Below, one piece after another: positions 38,025-48,680 of a stretch of 64,000 nucleotides of DNA. Below the pieces are notes generated by a model. The model worked only from the letters and a program-made list of their open reading frames with translations. It had not been told where the DNA came from and did no database searches. The translations under genes and the position numbers were made by a program. Within the stretch, counting starts at the first letter, position 1. The number at the start of each line of letters is the position of its first letter. Origin of the DNA: Larus michahellis (lineage: Eukaryota > Chordata > Aves > Charadriiformes > Laridae); NCBI RefSeq assembly GCF_964199755.1, contig NC_133914.1:4047868-4111867 (forward strand), given 5' to 3'.

Positions 38025-39540
38025 CCGGTCCCCCCACCGTGTCCCCTCCGCTGGGTGCTGCAGGGGTCCATGCCCATCAGCAGCACCCCAACCTCGGGGC
38101 TGCCCTGTCCCTGTCCGCACCCCAGCCGGGTTCCTGCCCCTCCGGGGCTGGGGAGTGGGGACTGTCCCCACGTGTCACCCCCCTCCCCGAGTCCCTTAGA
38201 GCCCCCAGAGGTGCCCTGGGGCTCCCGCTGTCCGTCCCCACGTTCCCTGTCCTTTGGTTAATCCGCTTTCTGCAGCTAAAGCGGCCCCAGGCCCGTGGTA
38301 ATCCCCTCGGCGGCCGGGGATTAACTCCCCACAGGGCCACGCCATCCCCTCGCCCGGGCCCGGCAAATAAATATCCCCGGATTTGGTAAAAAACGTCCCT
38401 ACCGAGCTGCTGCGCATGCGACCCCACGGCGGGCTCCCCAGTGTGGTCCCCTGGGTGCACGGGGAAACTGAGGCACGGGATGGGCACCGAATGGGGCGCT
38501 GGGGGCTGTTCTAGTGTCACTGTGTGTATGTCCCCCAGGTCCCAGCCTGGAGCAGGGAGAGGGGACCCCAGCCCAAACCCACCGGCACAGCCACCCCGGG
38601 GTGCCGAGCACCCCCGTGCCGAGCACCCGTCCTGCCCAGAGGCTGGTCTCCCTGCAGGCTGAGGCCGGCCAGGTTGTTACACCCCTGGACAGGATCCAGC
38701 ATGGCATCACGTCCCGGCTTGCCCGGCCGGCGGGGCCGGGGATGCCGGGGCAGGGTGGGAGAGGCGAGCCCCGACCTGCCGGTGCTGCCCGCTCCAGCCC
38801 ACGCCTGGCTCCCCACGGCAGGGCTCAGCCCCCCCCCCCGCACCCCCACATCGCAGAAGGAATGGGATGGAGACGGGGAGGCTGCTCCAGTCCGGCTGCT
38901 CGGGGCCATCCCGCTCTCACCTCCGATCCAGCCCTGCGGGACCGGGATGCGGGGGTCCCGCTGGTGACCCCCTGGGTTCCCGGTTAGGCGGGTGACACTG
39001 GGGGAGCGCTGGGGGCCGGCTGGGTTTGCTGCTGACCACGACCCCCCCACGCTGGGCTCACGGGGGTTTACAGGGGTTTTCTTTAAAGGGATTAACTCGG
39101 CCCACGCTGCCGCCCGGCTCCCATTCCAGCCACCCCATCGAGAGCTTTCACAGCCGTGAGCCGTGGATTTGTGATCTGGGGTGGGGGGGGGGTCAGGCCA
39201 GTCTGGGACCCCCATCTCTGCCCCATGGGGGGGTGAACCCCCCAGTCCACCACTGGCTCTGCGCCGTGGCCCCGGCTGCCGTGCGTGGATGGGTTTGGAG
39301 CTGGATTTGATTTAGGGAAGAGCTGTCAGGGTGCAGAAGGGCTTGTCCTCGCCACCCCATGCTGGGAGTCCGGGGGTGTCACTGAAGCCCGGGGGTCGCT
39401 GGAGCCTGGGGGTGCCATTGGAGCCCAGGGGTGTCGCTGGTGGAGGTGGCCCCAGCTGTTTTTCTGTCCCTGCTCCCTATCGCTGCCCTATAACTATTCC
39501 TTTGGGGGTTCCCAGGGGGTCTCCGGTGCGCAGAGGGGCT
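38025..39540. other. Intergenic space between PAFAH2 array and EXTL1 island
   Basis: GC-rich sequence with no recognisable exon. A less CG-rich patch near 38270-38400 has paired TAATCC and GGATTA motifs (38299, 38319), which resemble bicoid/OTX-type homeodomain sites, but function is not shown. Confidence 0.35.
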
Positions 39541-40630
39541 GGGGGGGGTGAAGCCAGCCCCACCCGAGGGCTGAGACTAGCGGGACGGGCCGGTCCCCTC
39601 GGGGGTCCCCGAGCGGGGACGCGGGGCGGGGGACGGCCCTCGCCTGGGGTCCCGCTGCGGGCGGGCGGCGCAGGGACCCCGCGGAGCCCCCCCGGGGCCC
39701 CCACCGCCGGCGCGCGGGGAACCCCCGTCCCACGTGGGCGTTCTGCGGGCGGCGGGGCGCGGCCAATGGGAAGGCGCCGCGGGCGGCGGGGGGTGTTCCG
39801 CAGCCGGCGGTGGCCACGCCCACGGGGGCGCGGGCGGCCAATGGGAGGGCTGGTGGGCGGGGCCAAGGGGGAATGTTGTGACGGTGGGAATAGGACGCGG
39901 TGTAACAGATGCGGGGGGGGACCGGAGTGGGGGGGACCGGAGCCGGGGGGGGGACGGACCGGGGGGGTGATGGACCACGGCGGGGGGTGATGGTGGACCA
40001 CGGCGGGGACCTGCCGGGCAGCGGGGCCGGGCACTGACCGGGGAAGAGGCGGGCAGGCGAGGGGACAGGGGGACAGCCAGCCTCGGGGTGGAGGGACACA
40101 CGGACAGGGGACAGCCAGCCCCGGGGGGGACGCGGACAGACGGACAGGGGACAGCCCGCCCCGGGGGTGGGGGGGACAGGCGGCCTGACACGGGGGCAGG
40201 AGGACAGGCAGCCACCGGAGGCGCAGGCAGCCGGGGACACACAGACACACGGGGACAGACAGCCCAACGCGGGGACAGACGGACAAGGTGACAAGGCGCG
40301 GGGGGGGGCACCTCCAGCCCCCCCCATCCTCAGCCAGGCGCACCCCGCCGGGGGCACCCCCGGGGGAGGCGAGCGGAGGGGGAGACCCCCCCCAGTGTCC
40401 CCCCCTCCCCGGCACCGGGAGCGGGGCTGCGTGGAGCCTCCCGCAGCGGCTCCTCCGTGCGGCCGCGCACCGGGAACGGCGGGCGGGGAGAGCCCGGCAC
40501 GGCGGCTGCTCCGCCGCCTTCCCTGGCCGGGGATGCAGCCCGGAGCCGCGGGGAGCCGTGTACCGACACTTCAGGGCACAGCGACCCGAAACCCAGCTGG
40601 GGCCGCGTGTCCCCAAAGGTAACGGGGGGA
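39540..40630 (+). promoter_or_regulatory. EXTL1: EXTL1 CpG-island promoter and noncoding exon 1
   Basis: Dense CpG with CCAAT boxes at about 39763 and 39839, each beside GC boxes. A strong donor (CCAAAG followed by GTAACG) ends a candidate noncoding exon at 40618. A strong acceptor (CCCCTTCTCCAG) ends at 40810, so the coding exon probably begins at 40811. An ATG at 41154, out of frame with the main start, opens a short upstream frame that overlaps it and could damp translation. Confidence 0.6.
40040..40300 (+). repeat. GGGGACAG-based short tandem repeat
   Basis: About six loose copies of a roughly 38-45 bp unit containing GGGGACAGCCAGCC and CACACGGACAG run through the CpG island just before the EXTL1 exon 1 donor. 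The copies are imperfect. Confidence 0.6.
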
Positions 40631-41161
40631 CCGGGCTCGGAGACGGGGAAGGAGCAGGTTGGCGAGAGCCGGGGGCTCCGGAGGGAGCGGGAGGTTTTAT
40701 TCCCAGGAGGGGTCTGGGAAAAGGGGGGGCGTCCCATCACGGGGAGCCGTTTCTGGTGACACGGTTGGCGGCAGCAGGACGGCGACGGCGCGACCTCTCC
40801 CCTTCTCCAGGGATTTGAAGCTGGGCCAAGCGGCGATGGGAATGTCATTGTCGTGGCACGGGGGCCCGGCGAAGTGAAGGCTGCGCCGCAGGGACGGGAG
40901 TGGGACGCTGCTGCGCCCGGCTTTGCCCCGCAGCCGGAGAGGGGGACAGCCCCGAAAAACCAGTGCAGCCCTGGTCGGAGGGGACAGCGAGAGAACGGTG
41001 GGGTTCATCCACGCTCCCACGGGCAGTGAGGGCCACGGGACAATACTTCCTGGGGACCGGGAGCCGTCCCACCGCCTGCTTGGGGTTCGGGACATCGGCC
41101 TTTCGACCGGACTCTGGTGCCCATCCAAGCCCGATGAGGAGCCGGGGCTGCACATGAACCT

Positions 41162-44100
41162 ATGCAGACCAGGAAGAAATACATTTTCCTGACTTTCCTT
41201 GCCTCTTGGCTCCTGCTTTTCTGCTTTGGAGGAGACCAGCTGCGCCGTTTCGCTTTCTTTTCCGGGAGGAAAGCCGAAGCCCAGAGGAACTGGCCCCACT
41301 GGACGGATCGGTCCCTCCTCAAAAGCTTTGCAGACCCCGAGGAGCTCCAGAGCGATGGGGACCCCTCGCTGCCATCACCCCGGGAGCGGCGGGCGGCACG
41401 GCTGAGCGTCTACAAGAACAGCGGATGCCGGATGGAAACCTGCTTCGACTTCTCCAGGTGCGAGAAGAACGGCTTCAAAGTCTTCACCTACCCCCGGGAG
41501 AGGGACCAGCCCCTCTCGGAGAGTTACAGCAAAATCCTCACCTCCATCGAGCGCTCTCGCTACTACACCCCGAACCCCGCGGAAGCCTGCCTCTTCATCC
41601 TCAGCATCGACACGCTGGACCGCGACCATCTCTCGGGTCAATACGTCCGTAACGTCGATGAGAAAATCCGTGGTTTCCCACTCTGGAATGGTGGCCGTAA
41701 CCACCTCATCTTCAACCTCTACTCGGGCACCTGGCCCAATTACACCGAGGACCTGGGTTTTGACATCGGCCAGGCCATCCTGGCCAAAGCCAGCTTCTAC
41801 ACTGAGAACTTCAGGCCCGGCTTTGACATCTCCATCCCTCTCTTCTCCAAGGACCACCCACAGCGCGGCGGGGAGAGGGGGTGGTTGTACCAGGACTCCA
41901 TCCCCCCAAAAAAGAAATACTTGTTGGTGTTCAAGGGGAAGCGGTACCTGACCGGCATCGGCTCCGGCACCAGGAACGCGCTGCACCACATCCACAACGG
42001 AAAGGACATCGTCTCCCTCACCACCTGCAAGCATGGCAAGGACTGGGAGAAGCACAAGGACACGCGCTGCGACAAGGATAACGTCGACTACGAAAAGTGA
42101 GTCAGAGACGGGGTGGGAAAGGGGGGTCTGGCGGCAGGGGGACACCCCACAAATGTTCCTGCCCCTCTGCGGGTCGCAGCCGTGCCCGTCTGCGGTGGCT
42201 GGACCTCCAGAGGTGGGGAGAGAGGAAGGTTTTGGGCTCTGCCGGAATGGATGAGGGTTTCATTTCCCTAGTGGGGAGCGAGGCACTGGTTGTTCAGGGC
42301 TTTCCTGTTCTGTATTAAAGTTCGAGTAATCTGGCGAGAGCGGCTCTTATCTGCAATCACCGCGGCCGCCTCTAATACGATTTCCCTTTTTCCTAACGCT
42401 GATGAATGATGCTTTTCTTCTCCCCCCTCCTGCCCTCCCCTAACATAAACGTTTCTCTTGGAGATGAGCCCAAAAAACACCCCCCGCCCTTGCTGGCTCT
42501 GCTAAAAGTCCCGCAAAACTGGCGGGTCCTTGGGCATCCCAGTGTGGGCGGCCCCGAGCTCACCCAGACGTGCTGGGGTGGGGGGTGTCCCCCTGCATCC
42601 CCCCCTCGCAAACAGGGATGGCGGCAGCAGTGTGATGGACCTGGGTGGAAAAACCGGGGGGACAAAGTTCCGTGGGTTTGGGGGGCTTCATGCTGCGGGG
42701 ACACACGCCAGCTCCTCGCCCCCCCCCCACATCCAGCTGCTTGGGACCCGTCACCAGCTCCAGGGCTGAAAAGCACACTCTGTCCCGCTGGTGATGGGCA
42801 GGTCCCCATCCTGCTGCTTGGGGACGTCCCGCAGCCGGCCGGCCGGAGAGCAGATGGGGAGAGGCCACGTTGGGCATCATCCTCAAAGCGTCTTAGGAGG
42901 TGCCGGGAGGTAAAAGTGGAGCTGGGGTGCCGCAGGCACCGGGATTAGCCGGGGCTTCGGGGTGGCTCGGCCACCGCGTGGCCCCATCCGGCGAGTGCCA
43001 CCAGCCTGGCAGGGTCAGCCCCTGTGGTGGAGCCTTTTTTGGGGACGGGGCATGGCAGGACAGTGAGAGACGTCACAGGCTGGTGGGACAGGGGGCCCAA
43101 GGTCAGCCCCAAGGGGTGGTGGGATGGGAAATCCCCCTTCCCCCCGGCCCAGGTAATCCCCTAATGCTGTTTGCAAGTACAGGGAGATTTACACCTCGCC
43201 CGGGACGGCTTTAGGCAGCAGAGAGACGGGGGACACGTGGCGCAGGGCAGCATGCTTGCGCGTGACCGCGAGCCTGCTTGTGCCCATGGGACACCCGGGC
43301 AAAAAGTCATCGGCGTCTCCATCGCTCTGCCGTCCCCTTCCCGGGGATTTGTGACCTCCTGCCCCAGGAGAAGGTGTCCCTAGACCCTGGGATGGTGACC
43401 AGATGATGGGGACAGGCTGGTGGGGAGGGGACACGCCACGGTTGACAAAGTGAGACCCCAGCTTCCCCCTTTGCCTGGTGCGTTGGGGACATCCCCATTT
43501 GCTTGGGGTGGTGGTGGGCAGCACCGGGAGCAGAGGAAGGCCTTGCTGGGGGCTCCATCACCCTCCTCGCTCCCCGTGGAGAGGGAGGCTGCCTAAAACA
43601 AACCAGTTCTGTGCCCAGATAAAGGGTGGCTTGTAGCAGCGCTGCGGTCCGGCCCCGCCACGGGCTGCCCCAGGTTTAACGCAATCAAAGCGGATTGGGA
43701 AAGGCTCTCTGGAGCCGATGGGTCCCACTGGCGGCACCGTGCCCGGCCGGAGCCATGGAGGGGCCAGGCGGAGGGAGCGCGGCGGGCTCCCGTCCTGGCT
43801 CCTAACAAAACAAGGAAGCCCTGACGGCGTGATTACCCGGAAACCGCAGCGCGTCAGGAGCGAAGTATTTCCATCAGGAGGTTTTGGCCCCGCAGCCCGG
43901 CCGGCGCCAGCCTCCCCACGACGGCTGCCTGCGAGGGGAGGCTGCCTGCGGCCGCTCTGCCCCCCAGGACCCGTCCTGCTGCCAGCGGGAACAGCCCCAC
44001 AGAGGTGCTGGGGGTCACGGCCGGGCTGGGGTCCCCCAGAAGCGGGTGACAGTGGCGTTGCCATCAGGGCGAGCGCTGGTAGCATCCAGCTCTGGGGATG

Positions 44101-47100
44101 TGGCCGTCACTGCTGCGGTGTCACGGTGGGGGGGGTCTGGGCTCTGTTTGAGCCACCCTCGTCCCTCTGGCAGGACGCTCAGCCAGGAGCTGGGGTGTTA
44201 ATGGAGCAGGGTGCACCCACGGGGCTTGCAGCATCCATTGGAGATGTCGGGATGGTTCCTCCGGAGCTGGGTCTTGGTCATAAAACTTTGTGCCTTGGCA
44301 CTGGCGACAGTTTCCCACGTCCCAGGTTGCCGGGATGCTCCAGGGTGCTCCAGCACCCATGGAGGGGGCATGTCCTCAACCCCCACGTTGTTACCATCTC
44401 CACGTCCCTGTCCCCTTTGGGGACCAGCACATTTCAAGCAGCCCTTTGGCCTCATGCCCCCCCCTCCGCTGGACGACCTGTGTCCCCCCTGGGCCATCCA
44501 GGACTCGGCTGCCCCGTCCCTCCCTCATTGCGGGCAGGAACAGACGGGGTCTGTCCCGACCTAATGTCAATATTGGATTTTCCGGCGCGGTCGCAGGGAC
44601 CCGGCAGTGGACGCACCTCTCCCCACTGGCCGCACAGAAGGGGCTTTCATAGCCCCACAGCGCAAGCCCTGCCTGGGAGGGCGGGGGGGGGGACAGGCAG
44701 GCAGCCGGCCCTCTGCCCCCGCCAAAACGCTGCCAGGGCAGGCAGAGCCCGTCCTGCCCAGCAAGTCTGGGCACGGCAGAGGAGTCGCCACAGTTTCGGG
44801 CTCGGGGGTTTGGGCGCTGGCTTTACACAGGGTTTCATTACAGGCAGGAGGAGGGAGCTGGGTAATGCCTTTGAAGGGTCCTATCCTTACCCCCCCCCTC
44901 TTTAAGTGATGCCCGGGCACATCCTTCCATCCCCCAGGGTGTCCCTGCTCCACCGGCCCCATGGAGCTGGGGCTATTCGGGGCCCAAATCAGCCCAACGC
45001 TGCCCTGGGCTGGCCCTGTGCCCCGCAGGAGGGATGCTCAGCTTTGCCATGTGCCAGTGAGACCCCCCCCAGGATGTTCATTGGGCTGGGGGGGGCTGTG
45101 CCTGACCCCCACCCCATCTCCCATCCCAGGTTCGACTACCAGGAGCTGCTGCACAATTCCACCTTCTGCATCGTGCCCCGGGGCAGGCGCTTGGGCTCCT
45201 TCCGCTTCCTGGAAGCACTGCAGGTACAAGGCGGGTGGGGGGGACGGGGCACCCCCATCCCGGGGTCTGGGGGCTCTGTCCCAGCCTGTGTGGGGTCCCA
45301 CCGCAGGCCGCCTGCATCCCGGTGCTGCTGAGCGACGGCTGGGAGCTGCCCTTCGCCGAAGCCATCGACTGGAGCAAAGCTGCCGTCGTGGGCAATGAGC
45401 GGCTGCTGCTGCAGGTACCGCGGCCGGATCCTGCCCCACACAAGGGACCCCCCCCAAGATGTTGATGCCAGTGGTGGCGGAGCCCCCCAGTCAAGCTTGG
45501 GGGTGAAACTTCCACAGCTGAGCATGGTTACTCTGCCACGGCTGGATGCAGGGGGGTCTCATCCAGCCCGGAGTGGGGGGGTCCCATCCCAGCTGCAGTC
45601 CTGGGGCATCAATTATCTCACTGGGGGGGCTGTTGAGCATCTCCCCAAACCCCAAGCCCTTGGGGGTCCTGGGCCGGATCCTGCTCCGGGGAGGGGAGGT
45701 GACAGAGCCGCGGTGGGACGGTGGCACAGCATCCTTGGCCGCGGGGTGTCCCTCGGGATGGTGTGGAGGTGGCAGAGGCAAGGCAGCCCTGCCGGGGGGC
45801 TGGGGGGAGGACGGTGAGAAGCCAGCTCCCCCCCTGCTGCCGCAGATCCCCTCCGCCGTCCGCTGCATCCACCCGGAGCGGGTGCTGGCTTTCCAGCAGC
45901 AGACCCAGTTCCTCTGGGACGCGTACTTCTCCTCCGTCGACAAGATCGTGCACACCACGCTGGAGGTGAGCCCCCCCTCAACCTCAACTGCCCCCCCGCC
46001 CTGGACCCCGGGGTCACAACCGGTGTACTGAGAGCGTCTCCCCGGCCTCTGGCAGATCATCAAGGACCGGCTGCTCCCACACCATTCCCGCTCCCGCTTC
46101 CTCTGGAACACGCTGCCCGGGGGGCTCCTGGCCCTGCCCGACTTCTCCACCCACCTCGGGGACTTTCCCTTCTACTACCTGCAGCACGGTAGGACCCCGC
46201 CTGCCCCCGCTGAGCACGGCCAACTCAGTGCATGCCACAACACCTCTCCTCTCCCCCTCCTTTTTCAGGCTCAAGCCCCTCGGAGAAATTCACAGCTTTC
46301 ATCCGGGCCGTCTCGCCAGCTGACTCCCTCTCCCAGCCCATCCTCAGGCTCATCCAGGCCGTCTCCGGATCCCAGTACTGCGCCCAGGTCGGGGGAGCCG
46401 AGCCCCGCGCCACTCGGTGCAGCTCCCGGGGATGCAGCGGGAGGGACGGGGCAGGGTCCTGTGTGCTGGGAAGGGCGAGGGTGGGGTTGGGGTGGGATGG
46501 GGTGGCTGGTGGTGTCACCCCTGGGTGGGCAGAGCTGTCTCCCCAGCCCACCGGGGTGGAGGTGGGACCCACCTGTGGGTTTATTGTAGTCCAAACCGCC
46601 GTGAGATGGTTTTGGGGTGAGCTGGGTTAAAGCAGGTCCCGCTGCGGGGCTGGGGAGGGTTCAGCTCTGGCCAACCTGCAAACACCCATCTGCCAATGCA
46701 CCCCAACGGGTCAGCCCGGCCAAACGCCCCCGGACACGCTGGTCCTCCCCCGCTGCAGATCCTGGTGCTGTGGAGCTGCGAGAAGCCACCGCCGCCCAGA
46801 GGGAAATGGCCCCAGACCACCGTGCCTCTGACCATCATCCAGGGCAGGGGGAAGGTGAGAGGAGCCAGGACGTGGGCAGGGAGCCGGGATGCGGGCAGGG
46901 AGCTGGAGCATCCACCCCATGGCACATCCCAACCCAATTTTTTCCCCCCTCCCATAGCTCAGCGACCGCTTCTTCCCCTATGCGGCCATCCAGACGGACG
47001 CCGTGCTCAGCTTGGATGAGCACACCAGCCTCTCGACCAGCGAGGTGAGGCCATGGATGCCACGGTCCCCAGCTCCGTGGAGCTGGGGCAAGTCCCGTGC

Positions 47101-47920
47101 TGAGCCAGGAAGGATGCTCAGTGGTCACCGTGGGGCTGGCAGGGAGCCGTGCCCGCTGTCCCCATGTCACCCACGCCCAGTGGCGACGGCGAGCCCCTTC
47201 CTGCAGGTCCCCGCAGACGGGTGACACCGTCCCCCGTCCCGTGCTAGGTGGACTTTGCCTTTGTGGTGTGGCGCAGCTTCCCTGAGCGCATCGTGGGCTT
47301 CCCCACGCGCAGCCACTTCTGGGACCCCGAGCAGAGGCGCTGGGGCTACACCTCCAAGTGGACCAACGAGATCTCCATCGTCCTCACCGCTGCCGCCTTC
47401 TACCACAGGTACCCAGCTGGGGAGAGGCTGGTGGGGTGGGGTCTCAGACGCATCCTGCATCCCCCATCGGTCCCTCCCCAGGTATTATCACAGCCTCTTC
47501 ACGGAGTTCCTGCCGGCGGGGCTGCGGGAGCTGGTGGATGGCCTGGCCACCTGCGAGGACATCCTGATGAACGTCCTTGTGGCCGCTGTTACCAAGCTGC
47601 CGCCCATCAAGGTCACCCAGCGGAAGCAGCACAAGGAGATGATGTCCCAGCAGGTAGGGTGCAAGGATGGGGATGCGGGGACCCCCCCGGTTGGGGAGCG
47701 GAGCCCCTCACCCCCACGCTCCCCTCCTGCCAAGGTGAAGGCCACGGCGGGGACGGCCGGCGGCCGGCGTTTCTCCCAGCAGCAGGACTGCCTCAACCAG
47801 CTGGCGGACTGGTTCAGCTACATGCCCCTCGTGTCCTCCCAGTTGCGCCTCGACCCCGTCCTCTTCAAGGACCAGGTCTCCGTCCTGCGCAAAAAATACC
47901 CGCGCTTGGAGAAACCCTGA
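41162..47920 (+). CDS. EXTL1: Exostosin-like glycosyltransferase 1
   Basis: Eleven coding exons: 41162-42096, 45130-45223, 45307-45414, 45846-45965, 46056-46188, 46269-46387, 46759-46854, 46958-47044, 47248-47408, 47482-47653 and 47735-47920. Phases close to 736 residues (human EXTL1 about 676, EXT1 746). It is a type II Golgi/ER membrane protein with GlcNAc-transferase activity in heparan sulfate chain elongation. A signal anchor spans residues 8-24 ([14 protein letters not shown]). The GT47 exostosin domain follows ([40 protein letters not shown]), then the GT64 domain ([39 protein letters not shown]). EXTL1 rather than EXT1 is shown by [13 protein letters not shown] near the start, the C-terminus RLEKP and the neighbours. 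The EXT1 DED metal motif reads DEH here (555-557). Confidence 0.93.
42097..45129 (+). other. EXTL1: EXTL1 intron 1
   Basis: Three kilobases of GC-rich intron between GTGAGT at 42097 and an acceptor ending at 45129. I see no second gene. Open frames such as 43718-44905 carry no recognisable protein. Confidence 0.7.
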
Positions 47921-48058
47921 GGGCTGCCGGGGAGCGGGGTCGGGGCCGGCTCCGGGTGCCCTATTCCCGGTGCACGGAGCCCTCCCGGAGCAGACGGTCG
48001 CTGCTGACGGGGTTTTACTCGTTATTGGGTTTTACTTGTTATTGGGTTTTACCAGTGC

Positions 48059-48064
48059 AATAAA
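48059..48064 (+). terminator. EXTL1: EXTL1 polyadenylation signal
   Basis: AATAAA 139 bases after the EXTL1 stop, followed by GT-rich sequence (GGTGGGTGG). A short direct repeat, TTATTGGGTTTTAC, just upstream occurs twice. Confidence 0.85.
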
Positions 48065-48084
48065 GGTGGGTGGAGAGGCAGAGT

Positions 48085-48610
48085 CTGGCCAGCGGATGTA
48101 GGATGCGGGGAGCGGGATGTGCCCGGCAGGGAGCACCGGGAGCACCAGCGGTTTGGTACACCGGTGCTTCTGCCATCCCGGGCACCCTTGGGAATAACCC
48201 GTGCAGCACCTGTCCGCACACGCAGCCCCCCCCAGCCCCCAGCCCCGCGGGGAGGGCGAGTCCTTTGGCTTCCCAAGGGCAAACAGAGGAGCGATAAGCG
48301 GTGAGAGCGGGGCCAGCGTGTCCTCCCGGCCCCCAGCTGGGATGGGTCCCCCTGCAGCCCCCGGGCACCCCAGCACTCCCTTGCTTCTCAGCACTCCCTG
48401 AAGAAGGGAAATGGGTTGTTTCAGCTGTTTTTTCCCCAGCTGAATAGAAATAGTGGCAATTAAGGCAATCGCTGGCCTCCAGCAGCCGTGCTCCTCTGGC
48501 TGCCACGGCCATGGGTCCGTCCTTGCTGCCTTCGCTCCCAGCCGACACCCGAGATAACGCCCCGGCGCCACCAGACCCAACATCCCCCCCGCACGCAACC
48601 AGCCCTTTGC
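48085..48610. other. Convergent intergenic space between EXTL1 and SLC30A2
   Basis: About 530 bases separate the two facing polyadenylation signals. I see nothing in it. Confidence 0.5.
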
Positions 48611-48615
48611 TCCGC

Positions 48616-48621
48616 TTTATT
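48616..48621 (-). terminator. SLC30A2: SLC30A2 polyadenylation signal
   Basis: AATAAA on the minus strand 60 bases past the SLC30A2 stop. It gives a very short 3' UTR. Confidence 0.8.
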
Positions 48622-48680
48622 TTCCACGTATGAAAAGTCCCCCCTTGGGATGCAAGGGGGCTGCTGGGGGGGGGTGTGTC

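Noticed and set aside
36923-38171. Open frames of 185-275 codons on both strands over the ACAGCTCCCAG array
   Set aside because: The peptides are translations of 29-30 base units (YWEL and PSSH type repeats) and change with unit length. A minisatellite explains them.
39331-40616. Long plus and minus frames in the EXTL1 island
   Set aside because: Composition-driven open frames in a GC-rich promoter with GGGGACAG repeats.
43718-44905. 395-codon plus-strand frame inside EXTL1 intron 1
   Set aside because: No domain or family resemblance, no paired splice sites joining it to EXTL1, and GC-rich composition that favours open frames.
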